The position numbers were made by a program, and so were the translations under genes. From CAYPFY01 sp964410105 (GTDB lineage: Bacteria; Bacteroidota; Ignavibacteria; UBA10030; SZUA-254), in NCBI GenBank assembly GCA_964410105.1, contig CAYPFY010000019.1:1-64000 (forward strand): a DNA stretch of 64,000 nucleotides. Reading direction: 5' to 3'. Positions 34,955 through 43,249 of the stretch are shown one piece after another. Under the pieces are notes generated by a model, which made no database searches, had not been told where the DNA came from, and saw nothing but the letters and a program-made list of their open reading frames with translations. Position 1 is the first letter of the stretch, and each line of letters begins with the position of its first letter.

Positions 34955-35830
34955 GTGGAAACTTCCGAGATTCTCAAGAAAGTCCGCAAGATTGAAATCC
35001 GCACAAAAGGTCTTGTGAATCAGATCTTTTCTGGCGAGTATCATAGCGTCTTTAAAGGCCGCGGTATGGCCTTCAGCGAGGTGCGCGAATATCAGTTCGG
35101 CGACGATATCCGCACCATTGACTGGAACGTGTCTGCCCGGTTCAGCCACCCGTTCGTGAAAATATTTGAAGAGGAACGCGAACTCACGGTGATGCTTCTC
35201 GTCGATGTGAGCGGCTCGGAGGAGTTCGGAACGGTTACGGGATTGAAGAAAGACATCGCCGCGGAGCTCTGCGCCGTCCTCGCATTTTCCGCCATACAGA
35301 ATAACGATAAGGTCGGAGTGATTTTTTTCAGCGATATCGTCGAAAAATTTATTCCCCCGAAAAAAGGCCGGACCCATATTCTCCGCATCGTGAGAGAATT
35401 GCTCGATTTTAAGGCACAGCACCGCAGGACGAATGTCTCGGCCGGATTGCAGTATCTGACCTCTGCAATCAAGAAGCGGAGCATCGCGTTCCTGATTTCC
35501 GACTTCCTTGATGAGGGTTACGACGACGCGCTTAAAATAGCGGCCCGGAAACATGATCTCATCGGCGTCCGCCTCTATGACCCGAGGGAAACAGAGCTTG
35601 CCCCGGCCGGCCTCTTTCGCATGCTCGACGCCGAAACGGGCGAGGCGGTCTGGGCCGATACCGCCGACCCCAGGGTCCGTAGGGAATACGCTCTCTGGTG
35701 GAAAAAAAGGCAGACCGAGAGGGATAAACTTTTCCGCCGCTCAGGGGTCGATTCCATAGATATCCGGATCGACCAGTCATATATAAATCCTCTCATGACG
35801 TTCTTCCGCGCCCGGGAGAGGAGATGGTGA
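34955..35830 (+). CDS. DUF58 / VWA-like protein
   Basis: This 291-residue protein has the DUF58 signature FSEVREYQFGDDIRTIDWNVSA near residue 40-60 and a VWA-type metal site, DVSGS (D84, S86, S88). DUF58 proteins are the usual partner of MoxR and are thought to present substrates to it. GTG is the start, with moxR ending 11 bases upstream. Its end overlaps the next gene by seven bases. Length and order fit the Bacteroidota Bat locus, where moxR and DUF58 precede batA. No membrane segment is seen, so it is probably cytoplasmic. Confidence 0.92.
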   Translation: METSEILKKVRKIEIRTKGLVNQIFSGEYHSVFKGRGMAFSEVREYQFGDDIRTIDWNVSARFSHPFVKIFEEERELTVMLLVDVSGSEEFGTVTGLKKDIAAELCAVLAFSAIQNNDKVGVIFFSDIVEKFIPPKKGRTHILRIVRELLDFKAQHRRTNVSAGLQYLTSAIKKRSIAFLISDFLDEGYDDALKIAARKHDLIGVRLYDPRETELAPAGLFRMLDAETGEAVWADTADPRVRREYALWWKKRQTERDKLFRRSGVDSIDIRIDQSYINPLMTFFRARERRW

Positions 35831-36768
35831 AAAATTTTCTGCTGAGTGTGGGAGTATTTATCGTCCTCGCCGGGGCGAATGCTCAGGATGTGAAAGTCTC
35901 CGCACGGGTCGATTCGGGCCATATCGTCATCGGCGACTGGCTCCCCCTGCATGTCGAAGTTCTCCATCCTCCGGATGTCACAGTGTCCCTCCCGGCTCTC
36001 CCCGATTCCTTCGACGGCTTAGAAGTGGTCCGCCGCGATAAACCGACCGTTTCGAAGTCGCCGAACGAAGTGACAGAATCCGTGTCGTTCGTCATCACAA
36101 CGTTTGATTCGGGGATGCACATTGTTCCGCCCCTTCCCGTCCTCTTCCATGCTTCGGGAGATACGACGACCGGCACGGTTCGCACGCCGCCTGTGGTGTT
36201 TAAGGCGTTCGGCGTCGCCGTCGATACGTCCAAGGAGATCAAGGATATCAAACCCCCACTTTCGGTATCTATTACATTTGCCGAGCTTCTCCCCTATATT
36301 ATCGCGATCGTGGTTGCTGCGGGGGTGATCTGGCTTGTTATTTATATCAGGAAGAAAAGGAAGACCGGAGAACCGCTCATCCCCCCGCCTCCCTCGCGTC
36401 CCCCGGATGAGGTCGCGCTCGAGGCCTTGCGCTCTCTCGACGCGGAACATGTGTGGCAACGGGGCCTCGTGAAGGAATATTATTCCCGGCTGACCGATAT
36501 CGTGAGAATTTATATCGAACGCCGGTTTCTGGTGATGGCGATGGAGATGACCTCGGATGAAATTCTGGAGAATTTGCCGATGGTCCCGGCGGAATCCCGG
36601 GATAGTTTGAGAAAAATTCTTGTGAGAGCGGATCTGGCAAAATTCGCAAAGTACCAACCCCTCCCGCAGGAGCATGAATCGAGTCTTGCGGATTCCCGTG
36701 CGTTTGTGGAAGAAACCTCCCGGAAGGTCGCCGAAGCCTCCGAGGTTGCGGCTGAGACGAAGGCATGA
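35824..36768 (+). CDS. Single-pass BatD-like protein of the Bat locus
   Basis: This 314-residue protein has a signal peptide (ending GANA), an extracytoplasmic beta-rich domain (about 22-150, with VDSGHIVIGDWLPLHVEVLHP resembling the first part of BatD), a membrane segment (LLPYIIAIVVAAGVIWLVIYI) and a cytoplasmic helical domain with WQRGLVKEYYSRLTDIVRIYIERRF. This is the layout of the small BatD-like proteins found between DUF58 and BatA in Bacteroidota. It overlaps DUF58 by seven bases and batA by four (ATGA). The role is unknown; it could form a membrane complex with the BatA/BatB VWA domains. Confidence 0.8.
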   Translation: MVKNFLLSVGVFIVLAGANAQDVKVSARVDSGHIVIGDWLPLHVEVLHPPDVTVSLPALPDSFDGLEVVRRDKPTVSKSPNEVTESVSFVITTFDSGMHIVPPLPVLFHASGDTTTGTVRTPPVVFKAFGVAVDTSKEIKDIKPPLSVSITFAELLPYIIAIVVAAGVIWLVIYIRKKRKTGEPLIPPPPSRPPDEVALEALRSLDAEHVWQRGLVKEYYSRLTDIVRIYIERRFLVMAMEMTSDEILENLPMVPAESRDSLRKILVRADLAKFAKYQPLPQEHESSLADSRAFVEETSRKVAEASEVAAETKA

Positions 36769-37748
36769 ACGTTCAATTTGCAAATCCCGGCTTCCTGGTG
36801 CTCCTCGCTCTCCTGCCCGTCTTCATTTACTGGTATCTGAGAAGGGAAAAACCTGTTGAACTGCAGGTATCGACCGTAACTGTTTTCCGTTCCCTTCCGA
36901 GGTCTTTGCGCCAGAGGCTTCGCCATATCTTGTTCGCCCTGCGCCTGCTCGCCTTTACACTTCTTACGTTCGCTCTGGCACGGCCCCAGTCCACCTCCAG
37001 CGGCGAGAATGTCAGTACAGAGGGCATCGATATCATTCTCGCAACGGATATTTCAGGAAGTATGCTCGCCGAGGATTTTCACCCGAACAGGATCGAGGCC
37101 GCCAAGCGCGTTGCGACCGATTTCATCGACGGGCGCCCCACTGATAGGGTCGGGCTCGTGGTCTTCGCCGGCGAAAGTTTTACGCAGTGCCCGCTTACTC
37201 TCGACCATCCGGTGGTGAAGGATTTGCTCTCGCAGATAAGGAGCGGAATGATTGAAGATGGAACCGCAATCGGGATGGGGATCGCCACCGCCGTGACCCG
37301 CCTGAAGGAGAGCAAAGCCAAGAGCCGCGTTATCATTCTGCTGACGGACGGCGTGAATAACCGCGGATCGATCGATCCGTTGACGGCCGCCGGCATCGCA
37401 CAGACTTTCGGAGTGAGAGTTTATACGATCGGGGTCGGGACAATCGGCGTTGCACCCTACCCCGTGCAGACTCCGTTCGGAGTTCAGTATCAGAGCATGC
37501 CTGTCGAAATCGATGAGGCGCTTCTCGAGAAAATAGCCGATCAGACGGGGGGAAAGTATTTCCGGGCCACCGATAACCGAACGCTGAAGTCTATCTATGA
37601 AGAGATCGATCGACTGGAAAAATCAAAAATCGAAGTGACCCAGTTCCGGCGCCACCGTGAGGAGTTCTATTCGGCCGGCCTGGCGGCGGGATTGTTTTTG
37701 CTTCTGGAATTGTTCTTATCTCAGACTTTCTTCAGAAAAATGCCGTGA
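36765..37748 (+). CDS. batA: BatA, VWA-domain membrane protein
   Basis: This 327-residue protein has two amino-terminal membrane segments (LLALLPVFIYWYL, LRLLAFTLLTFALARPQ), a VWA domain with an intact metal site DISGS (D95, S97, S99), and a carboxy-terminal membrane segment (LAAGLFLLLELFLSQ). That is the standard Bat architecture. Bat proteins are reported to aid oxygen or stress tolerance in Bacteroides and Leptospira, but the exact role is unsettled. It starts at an ATGA overlap with the preceding gene and ends at a GTGA overlap with batB. Confidence 0.93.
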   Translation: MNVQFANPGFLVLLALLPVFIYWYLRREKPVELQVSTVTVFRSLPRSLRQRLRHILFALRLLAFTLLTFALARPQSTSSGENVSTEGIDIILATDISGSMLAEDFHPNRIEAAKRVATDFIDGRPTDRVGLVVFAGESFTQCPLTLDHPVVKDLLSQIRSGMIEDGTAIGMGIATAVTRLKESKAKSRVIILLTDGVNNRGSIDPLTAAGIAQTFGVRVYTIGVGTIGVAPYPVQTPFGVQYQSMPVEIDEALLEKIADQTGGKYFRATDNRTLKSIYEEIDRLEKSKIEVTQFRRHREEFYSAGLAAGLFLLLELFLSQTFFRKMP

Positions 37749-38782
37749 TCCGATTTGCCCATCCGGAGTTTCTCTACGGCCTTGCGCTTCTGCCGGCTCT
37801 TCTCGCGCTCTTTTTCTGGGCGCTCCGAAAAAGAAAGAAAGGGATTGAACTTTTTGGCAATCCTGCCATCCTCCGTCTCCTCACCCCCTCCGCCGGCAAA
37901 TACAAACGGGCGGCGAAGTTCTTGCTGCTTTTCATCGCCCTCGGATTCCTGACACTGGGCGTGGCAAACCCCCAGATCGGGACTAAGATGGAAGAGGTGA
38001 AGCGAGAGGGGGTCGATATCATGATCGCACTCGATGTTTCTAATAGCATGAAGGCCGAGGATATCAAGCCGAACCGCCTCGAGAGCGCGAAGCAGGAGAT
38101 TTCCAGGCTCCTCGATAAACTCCAGAACGACCGCATCGGTTTGATTGTGTTCGGCGGGGAGAGCTATCTCCAGCTGCCGCTTACCACCGACTACTCCGCC
38201 GCACGGCTTATTCTCTCAACAATCGACGTCGATGTGGTCCCCGTCCCAGGGACCGCCATAGGCTCCGCCATCCGCCTGGCGATGAAATCGTTCGCCCAGG
38301 GGGAGACGAAATACAAGGTGGTCATTCTTATTACCGACGGCGAGAATCATGAGGACGACGCGATCGCCGCTGCCAAAGACGCCGCCGCCGAGGGGGTCCG
38401 CGTTCATACAATCGGTATGGGTTCGCCCGAAGGGGGACCGATCCCGATTTATCAGAACAATGTCCCGGTGGGCTATAAGAAGGATTCTGACGGAAATGTG
38501 GTGATCACCAAGCTCGATGAACAGGCGCTCCGCCAGATTGCCGAAACGGGAAAGGGGACATTTATCCGTGCCACGAACCAGCAACAGGAGCTGGATGCGA
38601 TTTTCCGTGAGGTCCAGTCGATGGAGAAGAAAGAGTTTGGAACAAAAATGTTCACCGAGTTCGAAGATCGATTTCAGATTTTTCTCGGGGCTGCGCTCTT
38701 TCTCCTGACGGCCGAGTTTTTTATCTCGGAACGGAAGAATAAATGGCTTGCCCAGTGGAACATTTTCAGGGAACGCACATGA
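37745..38782 (+). CDS. batB: BatB, VWA-domain membrane protein
   Basis: This 345-residue paralogue of BatA has the same order: membrane segments at about 10-27 and 58-76, a VWA domain with DVSNS (D97, S99, S101), and a carboxy-terminal helix (FLGAALFLLTAEFFIS). GTG start, coupled to batA. It and batC are also coupled (ATGA at 38779-38782). The amino-terminal motif FAHPEFLYGLALLPALL matches batA's FANPGFLVLLALLPVFI, showing the duplication. The two proteins probably work as a pair in the periplasm. Confidence 0.93.
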   Translation: MIRFAHPEFLYGLALLPALLALFFWALRKRKKGIELFGNPAILRLLTPSAGKYKRAAKFLLLFIALGFLTLGVANPQIGTKMEEVKREGVDIMIALDVSNSMKAEDIKPNRLESAKQEISRLLDKLQNDRIGLIVFGGESYLQLPLTTDYSAARLILSTIDVDVVPVPGTAIGSAIRLAMKSFAQGETKYKVVILITDGENHEDDAIAAAKDAAAEGVRVHTIGMGSPEGGPIPIYQNNVPVGYKKDSDGNVVITKLDEQALRQIAETGKGTFIRATNQQQELDAIFREVQSMEKKEFGTKMFTEFEDRFQIFLGAALFLLTAEFFISERKNKWLAQWNIFRERT

Positions 38783-39477
38783 AGATTTTTGTTGTGGCGA
38801 TTTTTCTCCTGACAGCGCCCCCTCTCCTGGCGCAATCGGAACGGTCGCTCGTCCGCGAGGGGAATTCGCTTTATAAACAGCAAAAGTATGCCGATGCAGA
38901 AATCAATTACCGGAAAGCTCTGGAGAAGAATAAGGAACTGCTCCAGGGTCCCTTCAACCTGGGCGATGCTCTCTACAAACAGGGACGCTATGACGAGGCG
39001 GCCGAACAGTACCGCATCTCGGCCACGAATGAGAAAGATCCGACCGATAAGGCCAAGGCCCTCCATAACCTCGGCAATACTTTTCTCAAAGGATCAAAGC
39101 TTCCGGAAGCCATTAACGCCTATAAGGATGCCCTCAGGCTAAACCCCGGCGATGCCGATACTAAATACAATCTGGAATATGCCCGCGCTCTGCTGAAACA
39201 ACAACAGCAGCAGAAACAGGATCAGAAGAAGGACCAGAAAAAAGATCAAAAACAGGACCAGAAGAAAGATCAGAAGCAAGACAAGAAGCAGGATCAGAAA
39301 CAGGATCAGCAGAAACAGGCCCAACAGGATCAGAAGCAACAGCAGCAGAAGAAGCAGCAGTTCTCAAAGCAGGATGCCGAACGTATGCTCGAAGCGCTGA
39401 AAAATGATGAAAAGGATGTGCAGAAAAAGCTCAGGAAAAAAGTGCCCGCCAGGGTCCAGGTGGATAAGGACTGGTAA
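38779..39477 (+). CDS. batC: BatC, TPR protein with Lys/Gln/Asp-rich tail
   Basis: This 232-residue protein has a signal peptide (ending LLAQ), three TPR units (SLVREGNSLYKQQKYADAEI, PFNLGDALYKQGRYDEAAEQY, ALHNLGNTFLKGSKLPEAINAY) and then a long tail, residues about 140-197, made almost wholly of K, Q and D. The tail is encoded by GA/CAG-rich imperfect repeats at 39196-39369. A short charged helix closes it. The start overlaps batB as ATGA. BatC commonly carries such a tail. It may serve as an extended linker or binding region; its length is likely to vary between strains. Confidence 0.9.
   Translation: MKIFVVAIFLLTAPPLLAQSERSLVREGNSLYKQQKYADAEINYRKALEKNKELLQGPFNLGDALYKQGRYDEAAEQYRISATNEKDPTDKAKALHNLGNTFLKGSKLPEAINAYKDALRLNPGDADTKYNLEYARALLKQQQQQKQDQKKDQKKDQKQDQKKDQKQDKKQDQKQDQQKQAQQDQKQQQQKKQQFSKQDAERMLEALKNDEKDVQKKLRKKVPARVQVDKDW
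39196..39369 (+). repeat. Low-complexity repeat region inside batC
   Basis: Imperfect six- to twelve-base units around CAGAAG and GATCAG encode a K/Q/D run. All units are multiples of three, so gains or losses by slippage would change length but not frame. It is not a CRISPR: there are no unique spacers. Confidence 0.75.
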
Positions 39478-39495
39478 TTTTTTTATGTTGATGCT

Positions 39496-41292
39496 ATGAA
39501 GTGGCTTACCCTTCTCGCAGTCTCCGCCGCCCTGTCGCAGGACGGCTCGTTTACCGCCTCAGTCGATAAGAACCGGCTCGCCCAGGGGGAACAGTTCGAG
39601 ATAACGTTCACGCTGAGCGGCACGAGCGCGGGGAATAATTTCACACCACCGCAGTTCAACGACTTTCTCGTCCTGTCCGGACCGAATTCTGCCACGAGCA
39701 TGCAGTTCATTAACGGCTCTGTTTCCTCTTCCGTATCGTATAGCTTTGTTCTGCAGCCGCGCACCCTTGGCAAATTCACCATCGGCCCGGCCTTCGTGGA
39801 TTACGGGGGGAAGAAGCTGCAGTCCCAGCCGATCGAGATCGAAGTGACCAAGGGGTCGCCTCCCCCGGCGGCAAAGGGCGATCCCGATAATTCACAGATC
39901 GGAAAGCAAATCGGTGATAATCTTTTTCTGAAGGTCGCGCTCGACAGGACACGCGTCTTCCAGGGGGAACAGATTGTCGCTACCTATAAGATTTATACGC
40001 GGGTTAATGTGGTGAATTACGGCCTCACAAAGGTTCCCTCTCTGACCGGGTTCTGGAGCGAAGATCTTGACCTTCCGAAACAGATCCGTCTCACGACTGA
40101 GGTTATCAACGGCAAACAGTACAGGGTCGGGATCTTGAAAAAAGTCGCACTCTTTCCACAAAGGAGCGGGACTCTCGAAATCGATCCGATGGAGGTGGAT
40201 TGCGTGGTTCAGGTGCAGACGCGGCGCCGCTCCAATGATATTTTTGACCAGTTCTTCAACGATCCTTTTATGGGAAATATTTCCAACGTCAATTATAAGA
40301 TCCGGAACGACGCTGTAAAGATCACCGTCTCGCCCCTCCCGCAATCCGATGTACCCAAAGGGTTCGCCGGAGCCGTGGGGAGATTTTCCATGGAAACGTG
40401 GCTCGATAAGCATGAGACGAAAACGAATGAGCCTGTGACGCTGAGGGTGAAAGTGTCCGGGCACGGGAATCTGAAACTGCTCGAGGCCCCGGCCGTCACC
40501 ATTCCCCCCGATATCGAACGGTACGAACCGAAGATTTCGGATAATCTCACGCACCAGGGGGATCAGATCTCGGGGAGCCGTACTTTCGAGTATCTCCTTC
40601 TGCCCCGCCACCCCGGCGATCAGAGGATCGCGTCGTTTCCCTTCGCCTATTTCGATCCCGAGAAGAAAGCCTACGCGTCCTTCAGTAGCCCTGAGTTTGT
40701 CGTGAAAGTGGGGAAGGGTGCCGATGTCTCCGGCTCGTATGCATCCGGGATCGGCAAAGAAGATGTAAAACTTCTCGGCGAAGACATACGATTCATAAAA
40801 AGCGGGCAGGTTGCTCTTCACCGTAAAGGCGAATCCTTCGCGGGCTCTCCGGCATTCTTTGCGCTTTCTGTAAGCCCTCTGCTTGCGTTTATCGGATTTG
40901 TATTCTACAGTCGCCGCCGGGACCGCGCGCTCGGCGATGTGGTCCGCCTCCGAAACCGCAAGGCTCAGAAGATGGCTCGCCGTCGCCTAACCGAAGCAAA
41001 GAAATTGCTGCATGCGAAGAAAAAGGATGAATTTTACACTGAGATTTCCCGCGCTCTCTGGGGCTATATAGGCGATAAATTGGGCATTCCTCCTGCCGAT
41101 CTTTCGATTGATTCGGTGAGAACCTCCCTCGGTTCGCGGAATGTTCCCCCGGAGGCCATCGACAAGCTTGCCACAACTATCGAGAAGTGCGAGTTTACCC
41201 GATTTGCCCCGGGAGCCGACTCGATCCGCATGGACGGCGTCTACAAGGAGACGATCGAGCTGATATCCACAATCGAGGATCACCTTCGGTGA
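39496..41292 (+). CDS. batD: BatD-family protein
   Basis: This 598-residue protein has a short signal peptide, a series of extracytoplasmic immunoglobulin-like beta domains (SFTASVDKNRLAQGEQFEITFTL opens the first), a membrane segment near residue 455 (FFALSVSPLLAFIGFVFYS), and a cytoplasmic domain (RRRLTEAKKLLHAKKKDEFYTEISRALWGYIGDKLGIPPADLSI). This is the BatD/BAT-family layout. The internal EAPAVTIPPDIERYEPK strand is characteristic. Its stop overlaps batE as GTGA. It is presumed to be the largest periplasmic part of the Bat assembly. Confidence 0.92.
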   Translation: MKWLTLLAVSAALSQDGSFTASVDKNRLAQGEQFEITFTLSGTSAGNNFTPPQFNDFLVLSGPNSATSMQFINGSVSSSVSYSFVLQPRTLGKFTIGPAFVDYGGKKLQSQPIEIEVTKGSPPPAAKGDPDNSQIGKQIGDNLFLKVALDRTRVFQGEQIVATYKIYTRVNVVNYGLTKVPSLTGFWSEDLDLPKQIRLTTEVINGKQYRVGILKKVALFPQRSGTLEIDPMEVDCVVQVQTRRRSNDIFDQFFNDPFMGNISNVNYKIRNDAVKITVSPLPQSDVPKGFAGAVGRFSMETWLDKHETKTNEPVTLRVKVSGHGNLKLLEAPAVTIPPDIERYEPKISDNLTHQGDQISGSRTFEYLLLPRHPGDQRIASFPFAYFDPEKKAYASFSSPEFVVKVGKGADVSGSYASGIGKEDVKLLGEDIRFIKSGQVALHRKGESFAGSPAFFALSVSPLLAFIGFVFYSRRRDRALGDVVRLRNRKAQKMARRRLTEAKKLLHAKKKDEFYTEISRALWGYIGDKLGIPPADLSIDSVRTSLGSRNVPPEAIDKLATTIEKCEFTRFAPGADSIRMDGVYKETIELISTIEDHLR

Positions 41293-42035
41293 GATTTGTT
41301 TGCGCCTTTTTTCTGCTTCTCTCGGTTGCGTATGCCCAGGAGGAGGGAGTTCAGTTTGAAGAGGGGAATCTTTATTACCGGAAGGCGAATTTTGAACAGG
41401 CAGCCAGGGCTTTTGAGGGAATTCTCAAGAACGGTTACGAGAGCGTAGAACTCTATTACGACCTCGGCAATTGCTACTTCAAACTGCAGAACTACCCGGC
41501 CGCAATCCTTGCCTTCGAACGCGCCAGAAGGCTCTCTCCCCGCGATGAGGATGTTCTGTACAATCTCCGTCTCGCTAATCTCCGGGTGATCGACAAGATA
41601 GAGCCGGTCCCCCAGTTGTTTATTATTGAATGGTGGAGGAATTTTGTCAACCTCTTTCCCGCCGCTACCTGGGCCCTTATCGCCATCGCCTGCCTCTGGA
41701 CCGCCGCCCTCGCCGGCACACTCTTTCTACGAGCCCGGTCGATCGGGGCACAGCGGTCGGGCTTCATGGTCGCAGGGTTGGCAATCCTTCTCTCAATTCT
41801 CGCTTTCATGAGTATGTACCAGCGCATTCAGGCGGAGCAGCATTCAGACAGCGCTATCGTTTTTGCTCAATCGGTTTCAGCCAAGAGCGCACCGGACCCG
41901 CAAAGTACCGATCTTTTTGTCCTTCACGAAGGGGTTAAAGTGGATCTCCTGGATGAAGTCGGCGACTGGCGCAAGATTCGCCTCGCGGACGGGAAGGTCG
42001 GCTGGCTTACGATCTCTGCGATGCAGATCATCTGA
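41289..42035 (+). CDS. batE: BatE, TPR and SH3-domain membrane protein
   Basis: This 248-residue protein has a signal-like first segment, TPR units (NLYYRKANFEQAARAFEGIL, ELYYDLGNCYFKLQNYPAAI), two membrane helices near residues 125-165 and a carboxy-terminal bacterial SH3 domain (FVLHEGVKVDLLDEVGDWRKIRLADGKVGWL). This matches BatE. The GTG at 41289 overlaps batD by four bases; longer frames run inside batD. It closes the Bat operon; 193 bases separate it from the polysaccharide cluster. Confidence 0.92.
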   Translation: MRFVCAFFLLLSVAYAQEEGVQFEEGNLYYRKANFEQAARAFEGILKNGYESVELYYDLGNCYFKLQNYPAAILAFERARRLSPRDEDVLYNLRLANLRVIDKIEPVPQLFIIEWWRNFVNLFPAATWALIAIACLWTAALAGTLFLRARSIGAQRSGFMVAGLAILLSILAFMSMYQRIQAEQHSDSAIVFAQSVSAKSAPDPQSTDLFVLHEGVKVDLLDEVGDWRKIRLADGKVGWLTISAMQII

Positions 42036-42169
42036 CCATTGCTTTTCGGTTTTGAATGTTATACCTTGATCCACCATGCCACCCATCCATTCATACGGAT
42101 TTACCCCTGCCATTTTGCTATAAGTTCTTTTCGTAAGACCCCGGTTTTTTGCGTAGTTAGCTGTTTAAA

Positions 42170-42198
42170 TTGACTTTAGAACGTCGTTTTCGTAGATT
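42170..42198 (+). promoter_or_regulatory. Putative promoter of the polysaccharide cluster
   Basis: TTGACT (42170-42175) and TAGATT (42193-42198) have a 17-base spacer; the second box extends to TAGATTTG, matching the Bacteroidota TAnnTTTG motif exactly. The start would be near 42205, about 24 bases before the rfbB ATG. This is the best promoter candidate for the cluster. Confidence 0.6.
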
Positions 42199-42228
42199 TG
42201 TTTCTATTTTGTCATTTTCGACACTATT

Positions 42229-43236
42229 ATGATCATCTTGGTGACGGGCGGCTGCGGGTTCATCGGGAGCAATTTTGTCCGATTTATGCTCGATGCGCAT
42301 CCCGGTTATACCGTTGTGAACCTTGATGCCCTCACCTATGCCGGAAACCCCGGAAATCTTGAGGGGGTTCACTCCCCAAACTATCACTTCGTCAAGGCAA
42401 ACATCTGCAACAGATCCGACGTCAACGCCTGCATGAAGCGATTCAGTCCGGATGTGATCGTAAATTTTGCGGCAGAATCGCATGTCGACAGGAGCATCAC
42501 CGGACCTGCCATTTTCATTGAAACCAATGTTGCCGGGACGAATGTGCTCCTGGATGCCGCGCTCGAGCACAAAACGAAGAAATTCATACAAATCTCGACG
42601 GATGAGGTCTACGGCTCACTCGGATCTGCCGGTCTTTTTACCGAAAAAACGCCGCTCCATCCGAACAGCCCTTATTCTGCATCCAAAGCGTCCGCAGATC
42701 TGATCGCTCTGGCATACCAACACACTTACGGACTTCACGTCGTCGTTACGCGATGTTCGAATAATTACGGCCCCTACCAGTTCCCCGAGAAACTGATCCC
42801 TCTCATGATCGCGAACGCGGTGGATAATAAGCCGCTCCCGGTCTACGGGGACGGCTTGAATGTCCGCGATTGGCTTTTCGTGAAAGACCACTGCACAGCC
42901 ATTGACCGCGTACTCCACGATGGCCGGCCAGGCGAGGTTTATAACATCGGAGGAAACAGCGAGTGGAAGAATATCGATATCGTGAAACTCCTCCTGAAAA
43001 AGCTTGGCAAGAGCGAGAGCCTGATCAGTTTCGTGAAGGATCGACCCGGCCACGACCGCCGCTACGCAATCGACGCTTCCAAGATCATGAGCGATCTGCG
43101 GTGGCGCCCGAGCGTCTCTTTCGAACAGGGCCTGGGAGCCACCATCGATTGGTACCTTTCCCATGAACAGTGGTGGCGCAATATCATTAACGGCGAATAC
43201 CAGAAGTACTACCGCGCAATGTATGCGGAACGCTGA
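42229..43236 (+). CDS. rfbB: dTDP-glucose 4,6-dehydratase
   Basis: This is a 335-residue extended short-chain dehydrogenase that makes dTDP-4-keto-6-deoxyglucose, a precursor of rhamnose and other deoxysugars. The NAD site TGGCGFIGS is at 6-14, the catalytic T124-D125-E126 in STDEVYG, and Y149/K153 in YSASK. NNYGPYQFPEKLIPLMI and RPGHDRRYAID are RmlB-specific. None of rfbA, rfbC or rfbD is in the window, so its product may be used for a sugar other than rhamnose or the partners are elsewhere. It begins the polysaccharide cluster behind its own promoter. Confidence 0.93.
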   Translation: MIILVTGGCGFIGSNFVRFMLDAHPGYTVVNLDALTYAGNPGNLEGVHSPNYHFVKANICNRSDVNACMKRFSPDVIVNFAAESHVDRSITGPAIFIETNVAGTNVLLDAALEHKTKKFIQISTDEVYGSLGSAGLFTEKTPLHPNSPYSASKASADLIALAYQHTYGLHVVVTRCSNNYGPYQFPEKLIPLMIANAVDNKPLPVYGDGLNVRDWLFVKDHCTAIDRVLHDGRPGEVYNIGGNSEWKNIDIVKLLLKKLGKSESLISFVKDRPGHDRRYAIDASKIMSDLRWRPSVSFEQGLGATIDWYLSHEQWWRNIINGEYQKYYRAMYAER

Positions 43237-43249
43237 CTATAGAAGGCAT

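Noticed and set aside
39196..39369. CRISPR-like direct repeats
   Set aside because: The units are coding, imperfect, and have no unique spacers; this is the K/Q/D-rich BatC tail.
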